DNA of 47,255 bases from Streptomyces thinghirensis (GTDB lineage: Bacteria > Actinomycetota > Actinomycetia > Streptomycetales > Streptomycetaceae): assembly GCA_021502835.1 (NCBI GenBank), contig JAKFGP010000026.1:1-47255 (forward strand), read 5' to 3'. The notes below the pieces were generated by a model, which saw only the letters and a list, made by a program, of their open reading frames with translations, searched no databases and was not told the DNA's origin. A program made the translations under genes and the position numbers. Positions 28,777 to 39,821 of this stretch are shown here, piece by piece (the stretch's first letter is position 1; each line of letters begins with the position of its first letter).

Positions 28777-29144
28777 GTGGGTTTCCGTCACTGTCGAGTG
28801 CGCGGCGCGGTGGTGTGCGCCGGGCACGGGGCGTTGTTCTTCGGGTGCTTGGGGGTCCTTCGGAACGCGGCACGGTTCTCGCGGTGGCGATGCGCGGTGG
28901 CGTGGGAAACCGGGGAGAAACGTGTGCGCGGGGCGTGGCTCGGCCGCGTGCGCGGGGCGCGGTGGCGGGTACGAGCCGGCGCTCGCTTCGGGGCGCGAGG
29001 CTCAGGTGGTGCGGGGGCCCTCTAGAAGGCGCACATTCGACACATACAACGAGCACCGGGCGTCATCGTCGCCTCGGTCGCAGGGGGTGCGGTCGCTCGT
29101 CGTGCTCATGCGATCAGTAAAGCAGACCCATGGTCCTGACCGGA
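28777..29144 (-). promoter_or_regulatory. Leader region of metNIQ with candidate promoter
   Basis: On the minus strand TTGTAT (29049-29044), a 19-base spacer and TAGAGG (29024-29019) resemble a Streptomyces vegetative promoter (-10 TAGAPuT). Transcription from there would give a leader of about 235 bases before the GTG of metN, very GC-rich with a GAGCCTCGC/GCGAG-GGCTC hairpin at about 28973-29004. I see no SAM-I hallmark. The length of the leader suggests, but does not show, RNA-level control. Confidence 0.35.
29002..29109 (-). CDS. Candidate 35-residue peptide upstream of metN
   Basis: An ATG at 29109 opens MSTTSDRTPCDRGDDDARCS and ends VRLLEGPRTT at TGA 29002-29004. It has two Cys and an acidic centre, and uses codons unusual for this genome (TTG, TAT, CTA, AAT). 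No ribosome site is visible; a TTTACT 10 bases upstream could be a -10 giving a leaderless message. The overlap of its end with the candidate metN promoter argues against coding. I do not recognise it. Confidence 0.22.
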   Translation of the reverse strand: MSTTSDRTPCDRGDDDARCSLYVSNVRLLEGPRTT

Positions 29145-29173
29145 CACCGCTGTCCGGATGTTGGACAGCGGTG
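29145..29173 (-). terminator. Terminator after the HAD phosphatase gene
   Basis: An 11-bp perfect stem CACCGCTGTCC / GGACAGCGGTG with loop GGATGTT, 28 bases beyond the stop of the minus-strand HAD gene and before the metNIQ leader. Confidence 0.7.
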
Positions 29174-29200
29174 GACGGTGGCCGGTCGCGGGAGCGCCGA

Positions 29201-29852
29201 TCAGCCCCGGACGGAGATCTCGACTCCCGCCTCGGTGACCAGTGCCGACAAGGCCGACAGGTCGGTGACCACCAGGTCGGCGTCGAGTTCGTCGGCGCGG
29301 TGGGTTGTGGCCAATGCCACGGTGGTCATGCCGGCGGCGCGGCCGGCCTGGAGTCCGACGGGTGCGTCCTCGAAGACCACGCAGGCGGCCGGGTCGACGC
29401 CCAGGGCGCGGGCACCGAGCAGGTAGGGCTCGGGGGTCGGGCTTGCCGCGGGTGATGTCGTCGGCGGCGACGAGTGTCTTGGGCAGGATGCCGACGGCGC
29501 CGAGCCGGGCCTCGGCGAGCCGGCGGGTCGCCGAGGTGACGACGGCCCAGCGGTCGGCCGGCAGGGCGTCGAGGAACTCCCGGGTACCGGGCAGCAGGTG
29601 CACGCCCCCGCCCGGTACGTCCTCGACCTCGAGCTGCTCGATCCGCGCGACGGCCTCCGGCACCCGGCCTGCGGGCAGCAGGTCGGCGGCTATCTCCGCG
29701 GCCGGCCGCCCGTGCAGCTCGACCCGCGCGAACTCCTGCGCCGTGATCCCGTACTCACCGGCCCACCGCGTCCAGCAGCGGCGTACGGACTCGAGGGAGG
29801 AGACGAGGGTTCCGTCGTTGTCGAACAGGAGGGCTTGGGCGTGGATCTTCAT
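29201..29852 (-). CDS. HAD-superfamily sugar-phosphatase-like protein
   Basis: About 217 residues. Motif I QALLFDNDGTLVSSLESVRR with the two catalytic Asp, cap domain EYGITAQEFARVELHGRPAA, motif II DRWAVVTSATRRLAEARLGA, motif III lysine in DDITRGKPDPEPYLLGA (split by an indel near 29437) and motif IV VVFEDAPVGLQAGRAAGMTT. This is subfamily IA, close to phosphoglycolate, beta-phosphoglucomutase-type and 2-deoxysugar phosphatases; the substrate cannot be named. ATG 29852 follows GAAGAT; stop TGA 29201-29203. Monocistronic, with its own terminator. Confidence 0.87.
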
Positions 29853-29935
29853 ATCTTCGACCCTACGGCTCGGCCGGTCCCCGCCGGACGGGGCCGGGGG
29901 CGGCGGGCCTTTTGGGCCGTAATAGGGTCGCTGCC

Positions 29936-30296
29936 ATGCTTGACGTCCTGACGCTGGTGACCGGCGTCGCCGCGCTGCTGCTCGCCGCCTGGTGCGGCTG
30001 GGCGGCCTACCGTGACCAGCCGACGAAGGACTGGCACTTCATCGGCATGGCCGTGGTCTCGGTACTGGCACTGGTCCAGCTCGTGGTCGGGATCGTGCAG
30101 CTGGCGCGCGGCGAGGAGCCCGGCCAGGGGCACGACGATCTTCGTGGCATATCTGCTGGGCGCCTTCGCGTGTGTCCCGGCGGCGGGGTTCATGTCGCTG
30201 GCCGAGCGCACCCGCTGGGGCTCGGTGACGGTCGCCGCCGGCGGTGTCGTCCTCGCCGTCCTCGAGGTGCGGCTGTATGACATCTGGGGAGGCTGA
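29936..30296 (+). CDS. Small integral membrane protein, unknown function
   Basis: About 119 residues with four hydrophobic helices: LTLVTGVAALLLAAWCGWAA, HFIGMAVVSVLALVQLVVGI, then after one frame change near 30130 TIFVAYLLGAFACVPAAGFM and SLAERTRWGSVTVAAGGVVL, ending VLEVRLYDIWGG. I recognise no named domain; similar proteins are conserved in Streptomyces. ATG at 29936, stop TGA 30294-30296. The next membrane-protein gene starts one base later, so the two form a pair. Confidence 0.72.
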
Positions 30297-30297
30297 G

Positions 30298-30712
30298 ATG
30301 GTGGCCGCGCAGGCGAGACGGACCGGAAACGGTTGATCAGCGGTCCCGGGATCCTGCTGGTGTGGCTGTACGGGGTGATGGTCGTCGGCGCCGTGTCCCG
30401 GTCCGCGTACCAGATCGCGACCGAGTTCGACCGGGCGCCGCTGCCCTACACGCTGTCGGCCGTCGCGGGCGTCGTCTACGGTTTCATCACGTACACCCTG
30501 GTGCGCGGCGGCGAGACGGCCCGCAGGCGGCGCTGGTGTGCTGCGCCGCCGAGCTCGTGGGCGTCCTGACGGTCGGCACCTGGACGCTGGTGGAGCCGTC
30601 CGCCTTCGCCGACGCGACCGTGTGGTCGGACTACGGGATGGGGTACCTCTTCATCCCCGTGCTGCTGCCGCTGTCGGCCGTGTACTGGCTGCGCCGGGCC
30701 CGCACCGCGTAG
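30298..30712 (+). CDS. Small integral membrane protein, partner of the preceding gene
   Basis: About 138 residues: GPGILLVWLYGVMVVGAVSR, SAYQIATEFDRAPLPYTLSA, VAGVVYGFITYTLVRGGETA, then VCCAAELVGVLTVGTWTLVE and GMGYLFIPVLLPLSAVYWLR. Four helices, no known domain. ATG 30298 immediately follows the preceding stop (TGAGATG). Frame changes lie near 30335 and 30525. Stop TAG 30710-30712. The translationally coupled pair of four-helix proteins suggests a membrane complex (inference). Confidence 0.72.
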
Positions 30713-30743
30713 CGGCGGCCGGGCCCGGATCCCGTCGGCGCCT

Positions 30744-31242
30744 TCAGGCCGTGGTCGCGTACGCCTCGGCCGGCTTCTCCAGGACGATCATGGGCACGCC
30801 GTCCGCGCCCTGCGCGGTCCCCACCGTCTCGTAACCGACCCGCCGGTACAGCCGCAGGTTGTTCTCGCTGCGGTGCCCGGTGTGCAGGCGGAAGCGCTTG
30901 GCGCCGCGCTCCTCGGCGAGGGCGGACTCGGCGGCGCGCAGCAGGCGGGCGCCGATGCCGTGGCCCTGGAGCCGGGGATGGACGCACAGCTTGCCGATGG
31001 ACGCCGCCCCGTCGTCGGTGACCCGGCCGTGCACCGAGCCGACGACCTCGTCGCCGAGCCGCGCGACGAAGACGCAGTCGTCGGCGACCTCCTGGCGCAC
31101 GGAGTCGAGGGGTCTGGACGAGCGGGTCGATGCGGTAGTTGCCGTACAGCGCCGCCTCGCTCTGGAAGCAGAGGTACTGCAGCCGGAAGATCTGCTCGGC
31201 ATCCTGCTCGGTCGCCGCCGAGATGGTCACGCTCATGCCCAT
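30744..31242 (-). CDS. GNAT acetyltransferase
   Basis: About 165 residues. MSVTISAATEQDAEQIFRLQ, YLCFQSEAALYGNYRIDPLV, VADDCVFVARLGDEVVGSVH, motif A IGKLCVHPRLQGHGIGARLL and motif B RLHTGHRSENNLRLYRRVGY, a full GNAT fold with an intact acetyl-CoA loop (HPRLQGHGIG). One frame change near 31110. ATG at 31242 has GGGGAGG nine bases upstream; an in-frame ATG at 31236 is an alternative. Stop TGA 30744-30746. Convergent with the membrane-protein pair. Confidence 0.87.
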
Positions 31243-31300
31243 GTGTGCATGCCTCCCCGCTCACCTGATCACCTGTGGTCCCCCACTCCTATCCCCGTCC

Positions 31301-31801
31301 TCAGCGGGCCGCAACCTCCGGCGTCAGCAATCGGCGCAGACATCCCAGACATCGGGAACGTTTCGGGCCAAGACTGCCTTGTGAGATACCCAACTCCCCC
31401 GCGATCTCCCGGTATGTGAGGTCCTTCGGCGACAGCAGGGCGTCCATCAGCCGGGGGCAGCGGCCGGGCAGCCGGCGCACGGCGTCGCGCAGGGCGCGGT
31501 GCCTGGCGCGGTGAGCGCGAGCTGTTCGGGCTCAAGTGCTCGGCCGCCGCCGGCGGGTTCGGTCTCGTAGGGCCGTTCAGTCGCGGGTCGTACGGCGGGT
31601 GCAGCCAGGCCTCGATGCGGACGGCGCTGCGCAGCCAGCGATGCGGGTCGCGGGGGCGGGCCGTCGACCTCCAGGCGGTCCGCGGAGCGCGCAGCCAGAC
31701 GGCCTGTTCGAGGTCGCCGGGCTCGGCCCCGACGCTATATGCCTCGGCCGATGCCTCGGCGGTGAGCAGGGGGCGCGGGAGGTCGCCCGGTCGTGCGTCA
31801 T
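31301..31801 (-). CDS. Short RNA polymerase sigma factor (ECF-like)
   Basis: About 165 residues, read across at least four frames. The first part reads LLTAEASAEAYSVGAEPGDL, EQAVWLR and RDPHRWLRSAVRIEAW, which resembles sigma region 2. Region 4 is LPGRCPRLMDALLSPKDLTY followed by REIAGELGISQGSLGPKRSR and CLGCLRRLLTP, a clear sigma-type helix-turn-helix. I recall a putative sigma factor at this place in S. coelicolor. ATG at 31801; an indel follows within 12 codons. Stop TGA 31301-31303. No anti-sigma gene is adjacent. Confidence 0.62.
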
Positions 31802-31875
31802 ATGCGGGTCGACGCGGCCGCCCGGGCGGCAGGTTGCCCGGACGGCCGAAGGTCACCCCAACCGGGGGCGGTCGC

Positions 31876-33066
31876 TCAGTTGTTGCAGCGAAGTCCTCGC
31901 GGGCCAGCAGGCCCGTGTCCGGAGTGGTCGGTGAAGACGCCGTCGATGCCGGTGGCGAAGTAGGTCCGGAACGCGCCGAAGACGTCGCCGTAGGCGTCAA
32001 GGTCGCTGCCCTCGCGGAGGTCCGCGGGGAGGAACGGGCTCTCGTTGCGCATCGTGTACGGGTGCAGGATCAGGCCCGCGCGGTGCGCGTCGCGCACCAG
32101 CGTGGTCGGTTCGGTGAGCCGGCCGGCGGAGTCCTTCGGGATGATCAGGTCCAGGGTGGGGCCGATGCCCTGTGCGTAGGAGGCGATCTCCTTCAGGCCC
32201 TTCGGCGTGATAAAGGTCGGCCGTGGTGCGCGGGTCGCCCGGTCTCGACGAAGTCCCAGGGCGGCTGTTCGCGCCGGACAGGAGCACGGCGAGGGGATTG
32301 CCGACAAGCTTGTTCATCCGCTGGATGCTGGTGGGCTCGAAGGACTGGATGATGACGGGCGAGTTCTTCCGGTCCTTGCCGTACTTGCGCAGCAGCCGCG
32401 CGAGGCGCTCCTCGGTACCGAGGCCCAGCTTGCGGAACTAGGTGGGGTGCTTGAGCTCGGGGTAGATCCAGACCTGCTTGCCACGCTTGCGGGTCTGCTC
32501 GTTCTGCCAGCGGAGCACCTCTTCAAGGTGGGGATCTCCCAGCGGCCGTCGTAGAGGGTGTTGTGCGGGCGGTTGGCCGGGATGCGCTCGGTGGCGCGGA
32601 GCGTCTTGAGCTCGGCGAGCGTGAAGTCCTCGGTGAACCAGCCGGTGACGGGGACGCCGTCGAGCTGCTTTCGTGCGCTTGCGGTCGGCGAACTCGGGGT
32701 GGTCGGCGACGTCCGTGGTGCCGCCGATCTCCGGCTCGTGCCGGCGGACGAGGGTGACCGTCCCTGGTGGGGACCAGGTCACCGGCCTCGACGATGTCGG
32801 CGCCCATGTCGAGGAGCCAGTTCGTAGGCGCCGGAAGGTAGTGCTCGGGCCGGTAGCCGCTGGCGCCGCGGTGTCCGATGACCGTCGGGACGGGCAGGCT
32901 CCTCACCCGCCGCCGCGACCGCCGTGTCCGCCGCCGTGCCGGGCGTCGGCGGCTCTCGCCGTGCCGGACAGGCCGAGTACGGCTCCGCCCGCGCCGAGCA
33001 CCGCCGCTCCGAGGAGCGCCCGCCGTCCGGTGCCGCCCGCCTGCTCGTCCGACTCCTGCGTTCTAT
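31876..33066 (-). CDS. Secreted glycerophosphodiester phosphodiesterase (Tat signal)
   Basis: Hydrolyses glycerophosphodiesters to glycerol-3-phosphate and an alcohol, probably outside the cell. Signal: twin Arg in [20 protein letters not shown] followed by SGTARA. Catalytic part: [38 protein letters not shown] coding, [50 protein letters not shown] coding, [20 protein letters not shown] and [20 protein letters not shown]. The C-terminus is [20 protein letters not shown] coding. The start is not readable: AGGAGGG at 33072-33078 is followed by ATA where an ATG is expected (33066). Many frame breaks. Stop TGA 31876-31878. Confidence 0.85.
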
Positions 33067-33682
33067 CAGGGCCCTCCTGCCGTTGACCGTCAGTGCGGGC
33101 CGATCGGTAGGGGCGCGTACATGACGAGCGGGGAGACCGTGGCCGAAACACGCGGGTGCGTGGGGATGTCGCATGGGCGCGGAGGGACCGGTGGGGCGGG
33201 ATTGCCTGACATGCCGCTTCGGCTTCGGGGCGGCCGGGTGGGAGTACGCGGTCGAGTGGCCGCGTTCGTCGTGGCGGTGCCGGACGAGCCCGTGGCCACG
33301 GAGAAAGGGTCGGCGGCACGGCTCCAGCGGCGCGCCCCTCGCGCAGTCCATTCGTCGCCCGATGCTTCGATCCGGGCGGTGTCCGAACCCCCGGACCAAC
33401 GACGCCGGTCCCGGCAGGACCAGGGACGGTGGCAGCGGCCATGACGACACAGAAGCACGGCGAGTGCGGCGAGGATCGGCACGCGGTTCCCCTCCCCTGT
33501 GGGCGCGACCTGCCTCACATCCTCGCGTGGGCGTTACGGCCGCGCAACACCCTGCACCGCAGGTGAACGCACGTCAACACTGGGTAACGCCCGGATGACC
33601 CGACGTGCGTGACACCCTCGGCCGCGAGTAATGTCCTCACCTGCACAGACTCATACCGCATCCCCCGACACCGGAGGACCCG
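33067..33682. other. 616-base stretch between divergent GDPD and acyltransferase genes, no gene supported
   Basis: The frames open here give Arg/Pro/Gly-rich sequences without family resemblance or ribosome sites. The segment presumably holds promoters for both flanking genes. I could not identify conserved -10/-35 pairs. Confidence 0.4.
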
Positions 33683-34353
33683 TTGTCCCGCTTTCGCGCT
33701 CATCAAGGCAGTGCTCGGCCCGATCAGCGCCTGATGTTCCGCCCACAGGTGGAGGGCGTGGAGACATCCCGGCGACGGTCCGGTGATCCCTGGCCGGCAA
33801 CCATCTCACCTTCATCGACTCGGTGATCATGCCCCTGAAGTGCGACCGGCAGGTCTTCTTCATCGGCAAGGACAGTACGTCACCGGCAAGGCTTCAAGGG
33901 ACGGCTGATGGCCTGGTTCTTCACCGGCGTCGGCATGATCCCGGTCGACCGGGACGGCGGCCGGGGCGGGGTCGCGGCACTGATGACCGGCCGCCGCGTG
34001 CTGGACGAGGGCAAGGTCTTCGCCATCTACCCGGAGGGCACCCGCTCCCCCCGACGGCCCGCCTCTACGCGGCCGCACCGGCATCGCCCGGCTCACCCTG
34101 ATGACCGGCGCCCCCGTCGTCCCGTTCGCCGTGATCGGCACCGACAAGCTCCAGCCGGGGGGCGCGGGCCTGCCCCGGCCGGGCAAGTCACGGTGCGCTT
34201 CGGCGAGGCGATGGAGTTCTCCCGCTACGAGGGCGATGGACCGCGACCGCCACGTCCTGCGGGCCGTGACCGACTCCGTGACCCGAGGTCATGCGGCTGT
34301 CCGGCCAGGAGTACGTGGACATGTGTACCGCGAGCAAGGCGAAGGCGGCGTAG
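33683..34353 (+). CDS. 1-acylglycerol-3-phosphate acyltransferase-like protein (PlsC family)
   Basis: Membrane-associated phospholipid acyltransferase of about 223 residues. FALIKAVLGPI-type start, LMFRPQVEGVE, then NHLTFIDSVIMPLKCDRQVF containing the catalytic HX4D (His-Leu-Thr-Phe-Ile-Asp), MAWFFTGVGMIPVDRDGGRG, KVFAIYPEGTRSPDGRLY-type coding with the EGTR motif, LMTGAPVVPFAVIGTDKLQP and KVTVRFGEAMEFSRYEG. TTG at 33683 is chosen as start because GGAGG lies five bases upstream and the conserved N-terminus follows. Frame breaks near 33703, 33735, 33790, 33875, 34050, 34185 and 34240. Stop TAG 34351-34353. Confidence 0.85.
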
Positions 34354-35094
34354 GACCGCGCGCGTGCGGAAACGGACGGACGGACCGCTCGATGAGCGGC
34401 CCGCCGTCCATGCGTTGTGATTGCTCTGGCGGCGTCCCGGCGACGGAGGGGCTGCCGTCGGGAGTGCCGGCGACGGAGGGGCTGCCGTCGGGGTGCCGGG
34501 GGGCGCGCGGACCGGCGCTCCGCGTAGCCCGGCTGGGCGCCGTGTTCGCCTGCGCGGGCGCCGCGTCGCGGGCGCGCGGGCGCCGCGTCGCCTGCGGGGG
34601 CGCCGTGTTCAGGCCGGTCCGCGCGTTCCGGCCCGCCCAGTCCATGGCCGTCGGCACCGGTGCAACGGCGTCGTGCTGCGGGGACGGCGCCCGACAGCCA
34701 GGTTGCGGGCCGCCTTCCGGGGCGCAGACCCGGCGGAGTACCGGCGGTTGCTGAGACCGGCCGGGTGGCCGGGGGCGGCGGGTAGAGTCGACTTTCCCGG
34801 CGGGGGTTTCCCTCGCAACCCGGCCCGGCCGACCGGAGGCCCGCCCCGGCCTCCTCGGCCGACTCGGGCGGCTCGGGCGGCTCATCCGGCTCGGGGGGCT
34901 GATCCAGCTCGGGGGCTGATCCGGCTCCCGGGGGGCTGGTCTGGCTCGGGCGGCACATCCGGGTCAGGCGGATCGGGTGGATCGGGTGGATCGGGAGGCA
35001 CATCCGGCTCACGCCGGATCGGGCAGCACATCCGGGTGGGGTCCGCTCGGCCCGCTCGGTCGGCTCGGCCCGCTCGGCTGAGCCGGCCGGCTCC
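34354..35094. repeat. 740-base non-coding, repeat-rich stretch
   Basis: No gene. It contains a 30-base tandem duplication at about 34436-34493 (unit around GGCGACGGAGGGGCTGCCGT), GGGCGCCGCGTCGC repeats at 34556-34605, and from about 34860 to 35080 an array of CGG-CTC-type units (GGCTCGGGCGGCT, GGATCGGGTGGATCGG, GCACATCCGG). A 14-base palindrome GAGCCGGCCGGCTC ends it at about 35080-35093. Confidence 0.55.
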
Positions 35095-36625
35095 CTACGG
35101 GTGTTCCACCCGTCCTCAAGGCGCTGACCACGCAGCAGGAACCATGACGCCACGGCGGCGGCCAGAAGGACGGCCGCGCCTACGCCCGCCGCGAGGGTCA
35201 GGCCGTCGACGAAGGCCTGGCGGGCGGCGTTCAGCAGGGCCTCGGCCGTGTGCGCGGGAGGTCCGAGGCGGCCTCCACCGCGCCGCCCAGCGACTCGTGA
35301 GCCGCGGTCGGCGTACCCTCCGGGCCGGTGAAGTCGCGGTAGACGCCGGTCACGATGGAGCCCAGCACCGCGATGCCGAGGGCGGCGCCGAGTTCGTACG
35401 CCGTCTCAGGGGGCCGCGAGGCGGCGCCCGCCTGTTCGCCCGGCACGCTGGACAGGATCACGTCGGCGGTGACGGTGAACGAGAAGCCCGCGCCCGCCGA
35501 CGACGAGCAGGACCGCGCCGAGCAGCGGGTAGCCGGTGTTCTGGCCGACGACGGTCAGCGCGGCCAGCGCGAGACCCACGGCGGCGAGTCCGCCGGAGAC
35601 CACGGCACGGACCGAGAAGCGCCGGGCCGCACGGCCGGCGATCAGGCCGGCCACCACCGCGCCGATGGCGGCGGGCAGTTCGGCCAGGCCCGCCTCGAAC
35701 AGCCGCCGCCCCTGCACGAGTTGCAGGTACTGGGAGAGGAAGAACACCAGCCCCGACAGGCCCAGGATGGTCAGCAGGTCGGCCAGGACCGCGCCGCTGA
35801 CGCCGCGGTTGCCGGAACAGCCGCATGTCGAGCAGCAGGACCGGCATGGTCAGCTGGCGGCGGACGAAGCCGTAGAGCGCGGCGGCGCCGAGCAGACCCG
35901 CGGCGAGCGTGGCCCACGCGAACCCGTGCGCGGCGGCCTCCTTGACGGCGTACACGACGCCGACCATGCCGACCAGCGAGAGGGTGACGCTGAGCAGGTC
36001 CCAGGGGCCCGGGTTCAGGTTGCGGGACTCGGGCAGCAGCTTGATGCCGACGACGACCAGGACGGCCATCACGGGCAGGTTGATGAGGAAGACCGAGCCC
36101 CACCAGAAGTGCTCCAGCAGGAAACCGCCGACGACCGGGCCGACCGCCGCACCGGCCGAGGGCGCGGCGCCCGCATGCCCCACGGCGAGGCTGCGTTAGC
36201 GCGGGTCGTGGAAGAGGTTGCGGATCAGGGCGAGGGTGGCGGGCATCAGGGTGGCGCCCGCGACGCCGAGCAGGGCCCGGGCGACGATCATCAGCTCGGG
36301 CGTGGACGCGTAGGCGTTGAGGACCGAGATCGCGCCGAACGCCGTGGCGCCGATGAGCAGGATGCGCTTGCGGCCGATGCGGTCGCCGAGGCTTCCCCAT
36401 GGAGACCAGCAGGCCGGCGATGACGAAGGAGTAGACGTCGCCGATCCAGAAGCAGCTGGGTGCCGGAGGGCGCGAGGTCCTCACTGATGTAGGGGGTCGC
36501 GGACCGAGAACGGTCGCGTCGACGGCCACCAGCAGCACGGCCAGCACGAGGACGGACAGCGCGAGCCAGCGGCCGGGGCGCTTCACCGCCTCGTTCGACT
36601 GCGCCGACTGCAGGGTGCGGGTCAT
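35095..36625 (-). CDS. MFS drug efflux transporter (DHA2, 14-helix type)
   Basis: About 505 residues; proton-driven export. MTRTLQSAQSNEAVKRPGRW leads into LALSVLVLAVLLVAVDATVL, then motif A in GSLGDRIGRKR-type coding, VARALLGVAGATLMPATLAL-type coding, SAGAAVGPVVGGFLLEHFWW (motif C for antiporters), GSVFLINLPVMAVLVVVGIK, GLVFFLSQYLQLVQGRRLFE, ELPAAIGAVVAGLIAGRAAR and AYELGAALGIAVLGSIVTGV. The pattern matches QacA/SmvA-like DHA2 pumps. ATG 36625 lies 3 bases after the TetR stop, so the two are one operon. One missing G near 35110 hides the stop TAG at 35095-35097. Further breaks near 36500, 36190, 35815, 35495 and 35260. Confidence 0.88.
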
Positions 36626-36628
36626 GGT

Positions 36629-37177
36629 TCACTCTCTCCGAAGTGCGCCGCCGAGCAGCAGCTCGACGATCATGTGGGTGAAAGTCGTTGCGGGCCACAC
36701 GGCCCTCGGTCACGGCCCAGGCGCAGGCGCCCAGCAGCCCGTAGAGGGCCTCGGTGAGCCAGGCGGGAGTGAGGTCGATGCAGAACTCGCCCGTTCTCCT
36801 GCCCGCGGCGGAACACCGCGGCCATCCGGGCGTCGATGCGGGCCCAGCCCTCGTTCTACTCCTCGCCCTCGAACAAGCTGGTTCTCGGTGTAGAGGAAGG
36901 CGAGCAGGCCGGCGGCGGGGCTCGATCTCGCGCACGAGCCGGCGCACCGCGTCGGCCGCCGGCCCGTCGTCGAGGCGGGCCGCGTCCAGGGCGGCCTCGC
37001 TCCGGCGATGCCGAGGGACTCCAGCGCCCGGACCAGGGCGTCGCGTCCGGCGAAATGCCGGTGCAGCGTGGCCCGGCTCAGCCCGGCCGCCCTGGCGACC
37101 TCGTCCATGGTCGCGGTGGCTCTGCGGGTCAGCAGGGCGGCGGCACTGCGCAGTACCTGGTCACGGTCAACAGCCAT
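36629..37177 (-). CDS. TetR-family repressor of the adjacent efflux pump
   Basis: About 185 residues. The helix-turn-helix is TATMDEVARAAGLSRATLHR followed by HFAGRDALVRALES. The C-terminal ligand domain includes LLAFLYTENQLF, WARIDARMAAVFRRG-type coding and DLTPAWLTEALYGLLGACAW. It should repress its own operon and release on binding a drug or metabolite. ATG 37177 overlaps the first operator half-site; stop TGA 36629-36631. Frame breaks near 37000, 36925, 36885, 36800 and 36685. Operator and start overlap, so the message may be leaderless. Confidence 0.87.
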
Positions 37178-37214
37178 GAGACAACGATAAACCATGTGAG
37201 ACAACTTTGTCTCA
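37177..37214. promoter_or_regulatory. Operator of the TetR/MFS operon
   Basis: TGAGACAA CT TTGTCTCA at 37197-37214 is an 18-base palindrome with 8-base arms. A third copy, TGAGACAA, lies at 37177-37184 at the start codon. Site position and symmetry fit binding by the TetR dimer, with a second half-site for extended or cooperative binding. Confidence 0.7.
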
Positions 37215-37265
37215 TGCGGGGCGCGCGTGACTCACCTCACGACCGAGACGGCCTTGCGAGGACAG

Positions 37266-38245
37266 TCAGTGCCAGGGCAGCTGCCCGCGCCGCTCCCAGT
37301 AGGCGTGCGGGTCCTCGACGAGCGCGCCGAGGCGCGCCACCTGGTCGTCGTCGAGATCGACGGCGGCGGCGTGCGGGTTGGGCCGAGCTGGTTCACGGTC
37401 GCGGCGCCGGAGAGGACGACGCCGGCCCAGGGCTGCCGCAGGATCAGCGCGAGGGCGACCGCGTCGCGGCCCAGGGCGGCCTCCTCCGCCACGGCCTTCA
37501 GGGCCCCCGGCGCATGCGGCTCCGCGAGGCGGCCGTTGGCCATGCCCTCCTTGACGATCACGGTGAGCCCGGCCTCGTGCGCCTCGGCCAGCGCGGGCCC
37601 GGCGGAGGTGTCCAGCACGTGGCACGTCGACTGGACAGGTACGGAAGAGGGGTCTGCTGTCGACGGGTCACGGCGAGCGCGGCACGGATCGCGTCGGCCT
37701 GGGCGGGACCGCTGGTGGAAAAGCCGATGGTGACTCCCCGCGCGGCGGCCTCGGCCAGCTTCGCGTGCAGTTCCTTGTCGGTGAGGGCCGGACTGTCGGG
37801 GGTCAGCCAATGGATCTGGTAGAGGTCGAGCCGGTCGCCGAGCAGGGCGTCGGTCTCCGGCGCGCTGGCGCTCGTACGTCGCCACGCCGTGGTCACTTGA
37901 CCTCGTGCCGCTCGGCCTCGGCCGACCAGTCGGCCGTGTAGGTGTAACCCCACTTGCTGCCGACGACCACGTCGTCCACGTCGGGACGCTCCCGGAGCCA
38001 GTCGGCGAGGAACTCCTCCGAGCGCCCGTAGGAGCGGGCCGCGTCGAAGTACCGGACCCCCTGCGCGTAGGCGGCGTCGAGGACGTCGATGAGTGCGCTC
38101 GCGCATCGCCTCGACGCTGCGGTCGGGCGGCGCGCAGGTCCCGGTCGCGGCCGAGGTTGATGTAGCCGGGGCGGCCGACGGCGGCGAGACCCAGGCCGAT
38201 GTGGCAGGTGGGGGTCGTGGCGGCGGCCAGGCGGGCGAAGGGCAT
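37266..38245 (-). CDS. Aldo/keto reductase
   Basis: NADPH-dependent oxidoreductase of about 320 residues with a TIM barrel. HIGLGLAAVGRPGYINLGRD, GVRYFDAARSYGRSEEFLAD (catalytic Asp and Tyr), VDDVVVGSKWGYTYTADWSA (Lys), DRLDLYQIHWLTPDSPALTD (His), ARGVTIGFSTSGPAQADAIR, EAGLTVIVKEGMANGRLAEP, LILRQPWAGVVLSGAAT and DDDQVARLGALVEDPHAYWE-type coding. All four catalytic residues are present. Start ATG 38245 with GAGCCCGTCG upstream; stop TGA 37266-37268. Frame breaks near 38100, 37895, 37870, 37660 and 37400. Divergent from the TetR gene side and in line with argH; substrate unknown. Confidence 0.86.
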
Positions 38246-38339
38246 CGACGGGCTCCGTTCGGTCGGCTGCCGAAGCTGTGGAGGCTGCTGAGCTGTTGAC
38301 CAACGTAACCGCGATGCCCCTCGAGCACACCGGCTGCTG

Positions 38340-39762
<1,423 letters not shown>

Positions 39763-39821
39763 CCGGGTCGCTCCTCTGGGCCGTTGTGATGCCACCGCCT
39801 CCGCACGGTTACCTCCGGTGG

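Noticed and set aside
28777..29000. SAM riboswitch before metN
   Set aside because: No recognisable SAM-I core and no typical kink-turn. The leader is only GC-rich hairpins.
33121..33598. Plus-strand frames between GDPD and acyltransferase genes
   Set aside because: No ribosome site and Arg/Gly-rich chance sequence. No conserved motif on either strand.
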